A DNA stretch of 25,840 nucleotides from Pseudomonadota bacterium (GTDB taxonomy: Bacteria; Pseudomonadota; Alphaproteobacteria; Caulobacterales; Caulobacteraceae). A program made the translations under genes and the position numbers. A model generated the notes under the pieces. That model worked only from the letters and a program-made list of their open reading frames with translations, made no database searches and was not told the DNA's origin. The first letter of the stretch is position 1. The number at the start of each line of letters is the position of its first letter. The stretch lies in contig JAEYTA010000136.1 in assembly GCA_023434265.1 (NCBI GenBank), positions 1 to 25,840 of the forward strand, in the 5' to 3' direction. Positions 13,147 to 20,356 of the stretch are shown here, piece after piece.

Positions 13147-13280
13147 GTCAGCACGTCCAGCCCCAGCATCGCCCCGCTGAACATGGCGGCGAAGGCGACG
13201 AGGAAGAAGAACAGCTCGCGCAGCGGGCCGCCGCGGCGCTGCAGCGTGGCGGGCGGCAGTCGGACCGGCAGTTCGCGCAT
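13143..13280 (-). CDS. 45-residue single-helix membrane protein, function unknown
   Basis: ATG at 13280, stop at 13143-13145. A strong GGAGGGG ribosome site lies about five bases upstream. Of 45 codons 43 end in G or C, as in the real genes around it. Residues 1-22 are basic (RELPVRL..., then LQRRGGPLRE) and residues about 23-42 are one hydrophobic helix (LFFFLVAFAAMFSGAMLGLD). The basic end should stay in the cytoplasm, giving a small single-pass inner-membrane protein. I do not recognise a family. It follows the M20 amidohydrolase gene by 80 bp on the same strand and overlaps the dapE stop tail to tail. It is short enough for automatic annotation to miss it. Confidence 0.72.
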   Translation of the reverse strand: MRELPVRLPPATLQRRGGPLRELFFFLVAFAAMFSGAMLGLDVLT

Positions 13281-13360
13281 CTCACCCCTCCGTCAAACCG
13301 GTCGAGGTTGCGCCCGCTTTCTTGACCGGCGGTTGAGGAAAATGGTTGCCGGCGAAGAGG

Positions 13361-14668
13361 TTACGGGCGCTCGAGGAACCGCACCGCGCTCAGCACATGC
13401 GTCTTCACGCCCAGCGGCAGGATCGACTCGTCGACGTCGAAGGCCGGCGAATGGTTCGGCGGAGCGGTGGCGGGGTCGACCCCCGTCGGCGTCCCGCCCA
13501 GATGGTAGAACACCCCCGGGACCTCCTGAGACAGGTAGGAGAAGTCCTCCGCCACCGTCGTCGGCGGCGTCGCGGCGTTGACGTTGTCCGCCCCCGCCGC
13601 CTCGGCCAGCACCGGCGCCAGCCAGGCCGACAGGTCTTCGTCGTTGAACACCAGGGCCGCGTTCTGGCGCACCGAGAACTCCGCCGTCGCTCCCCAGGTC
13701 TCGGCCACGTTGTCGATGGCGATCTCGGCCCGCCGCACCAGGTCGTCGCGCTGGGCGATGTCGAAGGTGCGCAACGTGCCGGACATCGTCGCCCGGTCGG
13801 GGATGATGTTGTAGCGCACCCCGGCATCGAGGGTGGCGACGGTGAACACCGTCGGCGTGGTGGTCGGGTCGATGGTGCGGGCGGTCAGGCTGTTGAGGGT
13901 CTGGACGATCTGGGCCGAGGCGGCGATGACGTCGACGCCCTTCCACGGCCAGGCCCCGTGCGTCTGCCGGCCGCTCAGAACGATGTCGATGCGGTCCGAG
14001 GCCGCCATGAAGCCGCGCGGCCGGTAGAACACCGTGCCCGGCCGGCCCGGCACGACGTGCAGGCCGAAGATGGCCTCGGGCCGGGGATCGGTCAGCGCCC
14101 CTTCCTCGATCATCAGGGCCGCGCCCCCCTTGGGCTCGCCCGGAGGCGCCCCCTCCTCGGCGGGCTGGAAGATGAACACCACCGTGCCGGCCAGCTGGTC
14201 CTTCATGCCGGCCAGCACCTCGGCGGCGCCCATCAGCATGGCGACATGGGCGTCGTGGCCGCAGGCGTGGGCCACCGGCACGGTCTCGCCCATGTAGGTC
14301 CCGGTCGCGGTCGAGGCGAAGGGCAGGCCCGTGGCCTCCAGCACCGGCAGGGCGTCCATGTCGGCCCTCAGCGCCACCGTCCGCCCCGGCCGAAAGCCGC
14401 GCAGCACCCCGACCACGCCGGTCCGGCCCACCCCGGTGCGCACCTCCAGCCCCAGGCTCCGCAGGTGGTCGGCCACCACCCCGGCGGTGCGCGTCTCGGC
14501 GAAGCCCAGCTCCGGATGGGCGTGCAGGTCGCGCCGCCATTCGACGACCTTCGGCGTGGCCGCCGCCACCGCCGCCTCGACGCGCTCCAGCGGGACCTGG
14601 GCGGCCGCGACGCCGGCGGACAGGGCGAGCGCGAGGCCCGAGGCGGCGAGCAGGCGGCGGATGGGCAT
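13361..14668 (-). CDS. Exported M20D-family amidohydrolase
   Basis: 435 residues from the ATG at 14668 (GGGGAGA upstream). Residues 1-23 are a signal peptide ending GVAAAQ, so it acts outside the cytoplasm. It has the M20D pattern of hippurate hydrolase, IAA-amino-acid hydrolase and N-acyl-amino-acid deacylases: RRDLHAHPELGF, ALRADMDALP, HACGHDAHVAMLMGAA with the metal-binding Cys and His, FQPAEEG with the catalytic glutamates, the dimer-domain THGAWPWKGVD and a final His in PPNHSPAFDVDE. The acyl and amino-acid preference is not evident. It is divergent from an MFS gene across 84 bp containing an inverted repeat. Confidence 0.92.
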   Translation of the reverse strand: MPIRRLLAASGLALALSAGVAAAQVPLERVEAAVAAATPKVVEWRRDLHAHPELGFAETRTAGVVADHLRSLGLEVRTGVGRTGVVGVLRGFRPGRTVALRADMDALPVLEATGLPFASTATGTYMGETVPVAHACGHDAHVAMLMGAAEVLAGMKDQLAGTVVFIFQPAEEGAPPGEPKGGAALMIEEGALTDPRPEAIFGLHVVPGRPGTVFYRPRGFMAASDRIDIVLSGRQTHGAWPWKGVDVIAASAQIVQTLNSLTARTIDPTTTPTVFTVATLDAGVRYNIIPDRATMSGTLRTFDIAQRDDLVRRAEIAIDNVAETWGATAEFSVRQNAALVFNDEDLSAWLAPVLAEAAGADNVNAATPPTTVAEDFSYLSQEVPGVFYHLGGTPTGVDPATAPPNHSPAFDVDESILPLGVKTHVLSAVRFLERP

Positions 14669-14686
14669 GGCGGCGTCTCCCCGTAT

Positions 14687-14720
14687 GGAAGCGCAACCGT
14701 CGCGGACCATGGGCGCTTCC
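14687..14720. promoter_or_regulatory. Inverted repeat in the amidohydrolase/MFS divergent promoter gap
   Basis: GGAAGCGC (14687-14694) and GCGCTTCC (14713-14720) are perfect 8-bp inverted arms with 18 bp between them (26 bp centre to centre). They are centred in an 84-bp gap between divergent genes, the usual place for an operator controlling both. No regulator gene is adjacent. Confidence 0.4.
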
Positions 14721-14752
14721 GCAAGACCCCGCCGACGCCTACGGTCCCGCTC

Positions 14753-16054
14753 GTGAACCTCCGCTCCCCCGCCTTCGTCATCCTGTTCGCGGTCAGCCTG
14801 ATCGCCGCCGCCGGCAATATGGCGCTGCAGTCCGTGCTGCCCGCCATCGGCCGCGAGTTCGGCCTTCGGGACACCCTGGTCTCCGCCGCCTTCGCCATCT
14901 CGGCCCTTATGTGGACCCTGACCTCGCCCTACTGGGCCCGCCTGTCCGACCGGCTGGGGCGCAAGAAGGTGATCATGATCGGCCTCGGCGGCTTCGTCGC
15001 CTCGATCGGGGGCTTCGGCGTCGCCACCACTGCGGGCCTCCAGCTGTGGCTGCTGCCGATCGTCGCCTTCGCCCTGATGACCGTGGCGCGCACCATCTAC
15101 GGCGTGTTCGGCTCGGCCTCGCCCATCGCGGCCCAGGCCTATGTCGCCGACCGCACCACCCCGGAACAGCGCACCCAGTCGATGTCCCTGCTCGCCTCGG
15201 CCCAGGGGCTGGGCACGGTGATCGGCCCGGCCATCGCCCCCTTCTTCATCCTGCCCTTCGTCGGCCTCGCCGGCCCCATGTACGCGTTCGCCCTGTTCGG
15301 CGCCGTCGTGCTGTGGGTGGTGTGGCGCCGCCTGCCCAGCGGCGACGTGATCCGCCAGCCCGCCCCCGGCCGCCACCGCGAGGACGCCGGAAAGGGCCTG
15401 TGGAAGGACCCGCGCGTCCGCGACTACCTGCTGTACGGCCTGCTGGTCACCGGCGCCCAAGCGATCAACATCTCGGTGCTCGGCTTCCACGTCATCGACG
15501 AGCTGGCGGCGACGGGGGTCTCGGTGCGCGCGGCCCAGCCCTTCATCGGCATCGCCATGCTGGCCGGCGCCGCCGCCACCCTGATGGCGCAGTGGGGCCT
15601 GATACCCCTGCTCCGGCTGCAGGCCGCCGACCTGATGCGCTGGGGCGCCGGCCTGGCCCTCGTCGGCAACCTGATGACCATCGCCGCGCCCGGCTACTAC
15701 GGCGTGGTGGTCGGCTATGCCGTGATCTCCCTGGGCGTCGGCTTCGCCCGCCCCGGCTTCACCGCCGGCTCCTCCCTGTCCGTCGACCGGCACGAGCAGG
15801 GGGCCGTCGCCGGCCTGATGATGTCGCTGGCCGGCCTCAGCTTCCTCGGCCCGCCCGTGATCGGGGTGGCCCTCTACGAGCTGGCCGAGCCCGCGCCCTT
15901 CGTCGCCAACATCGTCCTGCTCGGCCTCGCCACCGTCCTCTGCTTCGCCAGCGCCCGCCTGCGCCTCGGTCCGCCGGACCTGCCCGACCGCGACGAGACT
16001 CCCTCGCCCGAGACGCCGCCCGCCTCGCAGCCCGGCCCGGAGGGCGGCCGCTGA
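14753..16054 (+). CDS. MFS transporter
   Basis: 433 residues from a GTG at 14753, with no clear ribosome site. The GTG falls at the start of the first hydrophobic helix (NLRSPAFVILFAVSLIAAAG), so the N-terminal tail is minimal. About twelve membrane helices are split by a central loop (about 205-225). Motif A reads YWARLSDRLGRKKVIMIGL, and a helix-5 motif near SAQGLGTVIGPAIAP matches motif C of drug/H+ antiporters, so proton-driven export is likely. The C-terminal tail is Pro/Glu-rich. The substrate is unknown. It is divergent from the exported amidohydrolase and upstream of the SRPBCC gene in a probable two-gene unit. Confidence 0.88.
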   Translation: MNLRSPAFVILFAVSLIAAAGNMALQSVLPAIGREFGLRDTLVSAAFAISALMWTLTSPYWARLSDRLGRKKVIMIGLGGFVASIGGFGVATTAGLQLWLLPIVAFALMTVARTIYGVFGSASPIAAQAYVADRTTPEQRTQSMSLLASAQGLGTVIGPAIAPFFILPFVGLAGPMYAFALFGAVVLWVVWRRLPSGDVIRQPAPGRHREDAGKGLWKDPRVRDYLLYGLLVTGAQAINISVLGFHVIDELAATGVSVRAAQPFIGIAMLAGAAATLMAQWGLIPLLRLQAADLMRWGAGLALVGNLMTIAAPGYYGVVVGYAVISLGVGFARPGFTAGSSLSVDRHEQGAVAGLMMSLAGLSFLGPPVIGVALYELAEPAPFVANIVLLGLATVLCFASARLRLGPPDLPDRDETPSPETPPASQPGPEGGR

Positions 16055-16100
16055 CGGGGCGTCTTTTCAGCGCCCGCCAGCCGTGTCAGACGGTTCGTCC

Positions 16101-16532
16101 ATGGACATCGCCCGCATCGAGAAGCGCATCGGCGTGCGCGCCCCCACCGACCGCATCTGGGAGGTCCTCGCGGACCTGCCCCGCTGGGATCGCTGGAACC
16201 CGGTCGAGACGGGCGTCGAGGGGACCATCGCCTTCGGCGGCCAGATCGCCCTGACCGAGACCTTCGAGGGCCTGCCCGAGCGGCGCGTGGTCGGGAAGGT
16301 CGGCGAGTGGCAGCCCTACGCCCAGCTGGTGTGGACCGAGAACCGCGGCCTGTGGTTCCGCGTGACGCGCTATTTCGAGATCGAGGAGCTGGAGCCGGGC
16401 AGCTGCATCGTCTCCAACGGCTTCATCTTCTCCGGCCTGCGCGGCGAGATGTTCTTCGACAGGCGCCGCAAGCAGCTCCGTCACGGCGTCGACGCCATCG
16501 CCGAGGGCTGGAAGGCGGCGGCGGAGGCCTGA
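16101..16532 (+). CDS. SRPBCC-fold (polyketide cyclase/START-like) protein
   Basis: 143 residues from the ATG at 16101; a GTG six codons earlier (16083) is equally possible, and neither has a good ribosome site. The helix-grip fold is recognised from IEKRIGVRAPTDRIWEVLADL followed by WDRWNPVETGVEG, the strands GQIALTETFEGLPERRVVG and YAQLVWTENRG, FRVTRYFEIEEL, and a long C-terminal helix (KQLRHGVDAIAEGWKAAAEA). Such proteins bind hydrophobic ligands in a central cavity; the ligand is unknown. It lies 46 bp after the MFS gene, so the two are probably co-transcribed. Confidence 0.82.
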   Translation: MDIARIEKRIGVRAPTDRIWEVLADLPRWDRWNPVETGVEGTIAFGGQIALTETFEGLPERRVVGKVGEWQPYAQLVWTENRGLWFRVTRYFEIEELEPGSCIVSNGFIFSGLRGEMFFDRRRKQLRHGVDAIAEGWKAAAEA

Positions 16533-16731
16533 GCGCGGGCGAACGGCGCTCCGGGCATGGGAATTTTTTCCTTCCCGGCTCTTGCGGAAGCGGCGCGCCT
16601 CACCCACGTCGCCGGCGGGTCTTTGACAGGGTGAAGCTCGCCTCGCCCCGGTTGGCGCCGCGATTTCCGATAATCTGGCACGGTCGCCGCGACCGGCCGA
16701 GGAGTCGCAAGGGTTTTCAGAGACTTGCCGT

Positions 16732-16768
16732 TGGCACGGTTGGCACGCCGAATTCCGGAACCGTGCCA
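16732..16768. repeat. Inverted repeat with TGGCACGGTT arms between convergent genes
   Basis: TGGCACGGTT (16732-16741) and AACCGTGCCA (16759-16768) are perfect 10-bp inverted arms around 17 nt that contain another TGGCACG-like copy. TGGCACGGT also occurs at 16677-16685. It lies 24 bp beyond the tadC stop in the 259-bp convergent gap with the SRPBCC gene and could serve as a two-way terminator. Apart from a short GGGAA/TTCCC stem near 16559-16576, the rest of the gap shows nothing I can name. Confidence 0.5.
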
Positions 16769-16791
16769 CTCCGCCGGCTTTCACCCGGGCG

Positions 16792-17772
16792 TCAGCCGCC
16801 CTTGGCCATGGTGTCCTGGATGCTGATGATCGCCGGCGTCAGGATGACGATGAACAGCACCGGCAGGAAGAACAGGATCATCGGCACGGTCAGCTTGGCC
16901 GGCAGGGCCGCGGCCTTCTTCTCCGCCGCCGACAGGCGCAGCTCGCGGTTCTCCTTGGCCATGGTGCGCAGCGCCGTGCCCAGCGGGGTGCCGTAGGTCT
17001 CGGCCTGGGTCATGGCCGTGGCCACCGACTTCACGCCCGGGTGGTTGGTCCGCTTGGCCAGCCCCTCGTAGGCCATGCGGCGGTCGGGCAGGTAGCTCAG
17101 CTCGGCCGACAGCAGGGTCAGCTCCTCGGCCAGGTCGATGGACGAGCCGCCGATCTCCTGCCCCACCTTCTGGATCGCCGCCTCGATCGACATCCCCGCC
17201 TCGACGCAGATCAGCAGCAGGTCCAGCGCGTCCGGGAAGGCCTGCATGATCGAGGTCCGGCGCTTGGCGATGCGGTTGGCGAGGAAGATGTTCGGCGCAT
17301 AGAAGCCGGCCACCGCGGCGGCCATCACCGCCGTCACCCGGGTCATGAACGGCAGGCCGAAGTCGCTGAAGATGAACAGGTAGAAGGCCGCGATCGCCAG
17401 GAAGACGAAGGGCATGGAGAAGCGGAAGAAGTAGAAGGTCGTCAGCGGCTTGGGCCCGCGGTAGCCGGCCTGGGCCATCTTGTCGGCGACCTTGGGGTCC
17501 TCCAGCAGCTTGGTCAGGTTCAGCCGCTCCACGACCCGCTTCTTGAAGCCGGCGTCGGTGTGGCGCAGCCCCTGGGGGCCCGAGCCCTGGGCGGCGATGG
17601 CCTGCCGCGAGCGGCGCTTCAGCTCCTCGCGGCGCACCGCCACGGCCTTCATCCGGCCCTCCAGCCTGGCCCCGCCCCCGAACGAGCCGAGCAGGGTCAC
17701 CAGGGTGGCGAACACGAGCACGCCGACCCCGATGCTGAGGAGGTTCTGGACGTCGGTGAGGAAGCTGATCAT
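16792..17772 (-). CDS. tadC: Tad pilus inner-membrane platform protein TadC (CpaH)
   Basis: 326 residues, type II secretion F domain. It forms, with TadB, the inner-membrane platform on which the CpaF ATPase drives Flp pilus assembly. An N-terminal membrane helix (about 8-32), a basic cytoplasmic stretch, then helices at about 113-135 and 143-165 precede the conserved cytoplasmic domain (FPDALDLLLICVEAGMSIEAAIQKVGQE, then TAMTQAETYGTPLGTALR), and a final helix (VPMILFFLPVLFIVILTPAIIS) is near the C-terminus. It is the last gene of the pilus cluster, 10 bp after tadB. An inverted repeat follows its stop. Confidence 0.94.
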   Translation of the reverse strand: MISFLTDVQNLLSIGVGVLVFATLVTLLGSFGGGARLEGRMKAVAVRREELKRRSRQAIAAQGSGPQGLRHTDAGFKKRVVERLNLTKLLEDPKVADKMAQAGYRGPKPLTTFYFFRFSMPFVFLAIAAFYLFIFSDFGLPFMTRVTAVMAAAVAGFYAPNIFLANRIAKRRTSIMQAFPDALDLLLICVEAGMSIEAAIQKVGQEIGGSSIDLAEELTLLSAELSYLPDRRMAYEGLAKRTNHPGVKSVATAMTQAETYGTPLGTALRTMAKENRELRLSAAEKKAAALPAKLTVPMILFFLPVLFIVILTPAIISIQDTMAKGG

Positions 17773-17782
17773 CGCGCCGGCC

Positions 17783-18757
17783 CTAGAACTTGAACGAGAT
17801 CATCTTCTTCATCACGAAGACCCCGAAGCCCATCATCACCACGGCGACGAGCAGCATGAACTGGCCGCGCGGATCGGTGAAAAGCTTGGCCATGTAGGCG
17901 GGCGTCGTGAGGCTGACGAGGATCATCACCGCCGGCGGCAGCGAGCCGATGATGCCCGCCGAGGCGGTGGCTTCGGACGACAGCGCCTTGATCTTCTCGC
18001 CCATCATCTTGCGGGCGCGAAGCACGGCAGAGAGGTTCGACAGCGCCTCCGCCAGGTTGCCGCCGGTCTTCTGCTGGATGCCGATGACGATGGCGAAGAA
18101 CTTCAGCTCCGGCGTCGGCATGCGCTCGTACATCTTGTCCAGCGCCTGCGGCAGGGTCAGGCCCACGCCCATGGCCTCGACCAGCCGCTGGAACTCGGGG
18201 CCCAGCGGCGCCGGGCTCTCGCGGGCGATGATCTTGAAGCAGTCGTGCACCGGCAGACCCGACTTGATGCCGCGCACGATGACGTCGACGGCGTCGGCGA
18301 AATGGCTGGAGAACTTCTTGCAGCGCCGCTTGCCGAGGAAGCCGATCACCCAGCGCGGCAGGCCGAGGCCGAAGATCATGCCGATGCCCAGGGCCACCAG
18401 CGGATTGAGGCCGAACAGGACGGGCAGCAGGATCGCGACCACGCCCAGGCCGGCGCTGATCATCCAGAAGGTCCGCACGCTCATCGACAGGCCGGCCTGC
18501 TTCAGCTTGGCGGACAGGGTCAGCCGCGCCTTGCGCTCCAGCCGGTCCGCCTCCTGCAGCTGCTGCATGATCTGCTTGCGGCGGGCCTCGGGGGTGTTGG
18601 CCGCCGCCTTGCGCGCCGCCGCGGCGTTCTGCTTCGGCGAGCCGAACGACTGGGCCCGCTTGACGGCGGTGTCGGTGGAGTCGCCCCCGCCCACGAAGGC
18701 CCAGCCGAGGCCGCCGATGGTGATGAAGGCCAGGACCGCGGCGAGGATCGGAAGCAT
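17783..18757 (-). CDS. tadB: Tad pilus inner-membrane platform protein TadB (CpaG)
   Basis: 324 residues, type II secretion F domain, partner of TadC. An N-terminal helix (1-23) is followed by a charged linker (about 30-82), two adjacent helices (about 94-135), the conserved cytoplasmic block FADAVDVIVRGIKSGLPVHDCFKIIARE and GIQQKTGGNLAEALSNLSAVLR, and two C-terminal helices (SAGIIGSLPPAVMILVSL and the last 30 residues). The start ATG is 3 bp after the cpaF stop, which indicates coupled translation. Confidence 0.94.
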   Translation of the reverse strand: MLPILAAVLAFITIGGLGWAFVGGGDSTDTAVKRAQSFGSPKQNAAAARKAAANTPEARRKQIMQQLQEADRLERKARLTLSAKLKQAGLSMSVRTFWMISAGLGVVAILLPVLFGLNPLVALGIGMIFGLGLPRWVIGFLGKRRCKKFSSHFADAVDVIVRGIKSGLPVHDCFKIIARESPAPLGPEFQRLVEAMGVGLTLPQALDKMYERMPTPELKFFAIVIGIQQKTGGNLAEALSNLSAVLRARKMMGEKIKALSSEATASAGIIGSLPPAVMILVSLTTPAYMAKLFTDPRGQFMLLVAVVMMGFGVFVMKKMISFKF

Positions 18758-18760
18758 CGC

Positions 18761-20353
18761 CTACTCCGCCGCGTCCAGCGCTTCCGCCAGCTCGCGCTCC
18801 AGGCCGTAGTAGCGGGCGCGGTCCCAGAACCGCGGCCGGGCGATGCCGGTCGAGCGGTGCCGGCCGACGATCTTGCCGTTCTCGTCCTCGCCGGTGATCT
18901 CGTAGACGAACAGGTCCTGGGTGACGATGACGTCGCCTTCCAGCCCCACCACCTCGGTCACGTGGGTGATGCGGCGCGAGCCGTCGCGCAGGCGCGCCGC
19001 CTGGACGATGACGTCGACCGAGCCGACGATCATTTCGCGGATGGTCTTGGACGGCAGGCCGTAGCCGCCCATGGTGATCATCGACTCCATCCGGCTGATG
19101 GCCTCGCGCGGCGAGTTGGCGTGCAGCGTGCCCATCGAGCCGTCGTGACCGGTGTTCATGGCCTGCAGCAGGTCGAAGGCCTCGGGGCCGCGCACCTCGC
19201 CGACGATGATCCGCTCGGGACGCATGCGCAGACAGTTCTTGACCAGGTCGCGCATGGTGATCTGGCCCTGGCCCTCGAGGTTGGGCGGGCGGGTCTCGAG
19301 GCGCACCACATGCGGTTGCTGCAGCTGCAGTTCGGCCGCGTCCTCGCAGGTGATCACCCGCTCGGTCGGGTCGATGAAGGCGGTCAGGGTGTTGAGCAGC
19401 GTCGTCTTGCCCGAGCCGGTGCCGCCCGAGATGATCAGGTTGCAGCGCGAGGCGCCGATGACCCCGAGGACGCGCGCGCCCTCCGGACTGATGGAGGCGT
19501 ACTCCACCAGGTTCTTCATCGTCAGCTTGTCTTTCTTGAACTTCCGGATCGTCAGCGTCGGGCCGTCGATGGCCAGCGGCGGCGCGATGACGTTGACGCG
19601 GCTGCCGTCCGGCAGGCGGGCGTCGCAGATCGGGGAGCTCTCGTCCACGCGGCGGCCGACCTGCGACACGATCCGCTGGCAGATGTTCATCAGCTGGCCG
19701 TTGTCACGGAAGCGGACGTTGGTCAGCTGCACCTTGCCGCCGACCTCGATGAACACACGGCCGGCGCCGTTGACCATGATGTCGGCGATGTCGTCGCGCG
19801 CCAGCAACGGCTCCAGCGGCCCGTAGCCCAGCACGTCGTTGACGATGTCCTGGACCAGGTGCTCCTGCTCCGCCACCGACATCGAGACGTTCTTGATCGC
19901 CACCAGCTCGGCGACGATGTCCCGGATCTCTTCCGCCGCCGCCTTCTGCTCCAGCTGCGCCAGCTGGGCCAGGTCGATGGTGTTCATCAGCGCGTTGAAG
20001 ATCGTCGTCTTCGTGGCGTGATAGTAGTCCGACTGCTCGCGGACGATCTCGGCGACCGCCTGGGCCTTCTTCAGCTGTTCGAAGCCCGGCGTGGCCTTGG
20101 GACCGGGGCCCTGGGTCTTGGGGGCCGGCGCTTCCGGCCGCGGCCGGCTGGCCAGCGCGTCGAGGCGGTCGGCCGCCTCCGACGGCGCGCGGCGCGCGGG
20201 TTCAGGCCGCTCCAGCTCCGCGACCTCGCCGCCCATCGAGAAGGCCTGCGTCTGCAGGCCCTGAGCGGGCTGGGTGGCCGGCTGCGAGGGGGCGGGCGCC
20301 GGGCGCGGAGCCGGGGCGGACGCGCCGGGCTGACCTGTGCGCTTGCCGAACAC
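18761..20353 (-). CDS. cpaF: Tad pilus assembly ATPase CpaF (TadA)
   Basis: 530 residues from a GTG at 20353, 3 bp after the cpaE stop. It is a hexameric secretion ATPase of the VirB11/GspE family that powers pilus extension, and in Tad systems also retraction. A disordered Pro/Ala/Gln N-terminus (1-90) and a helical N domain (about 90-260) come before the RecA-like domain. Walker A is GGTGSGKTT (310-318), the Asp box is around TCEDAAELQL (335-344), Walker B is RIIVGEVRG (381-389) and the His box is GHDGSMGTLHAN (402-413). All catalytic motifs are intact. Confidence 0.97.
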   Translation of the reverse strand: MFGKRTGQPGASAPAPRPAPAPSQPATQPAQGLQTQAFSMGGEVAELERPEPARRAPSEAADRLDALASRPRPEAPAPKTQGPGPKATPGFEQLKKAQAVAEIVREQSDYYHATKTTIFNALMNTIDLAQLAQLEQKAAAEEIRDIVAELVAIKNVSMSVAEQEHLVQDIVNDVLGYGPLEPLLARDDIADIMVNGAGRVFIEVGGKVQLTNVRFRDNGQLMNICQRIVSQVGRRVDESSPICDARLPDGSRVNVIAPPLAIDGPTLTIRKFKKDKLTMKNLVEYASISPEGARVLGVIGASRCNLIISGGTGSGKTTLLNTLTAFIDPTERVITCEDAAELQLQQPHVVRLETRPPNLEGQGQITMRDLVKNCLRMRPERIIVGEVRGPEAFDLLQAMNTGHDGSMGTLHANSPREAISRMESMITMGGYGLPSKTIREMIVGSVDVIVQAARLRDGSRRITHVTEVVGLEGDVIVTQDLFVYEITGEDENGKIVGRHRSTGIARPRFWDRARYYGLERELAEALDAAE

Positions 20354-20356
20354 GGC

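Noticed and set aside
16677..16692. Possible sigma-54 promoter (TGGCAC with GG and GC 10 bp apart)
   Set aside because: It would point into the 3' end of the oppositely oriented tadC gene with no gene to drive, and the -12 half is poor. The GG-N10-GC match is easily met by chance in GC-rich DNA.
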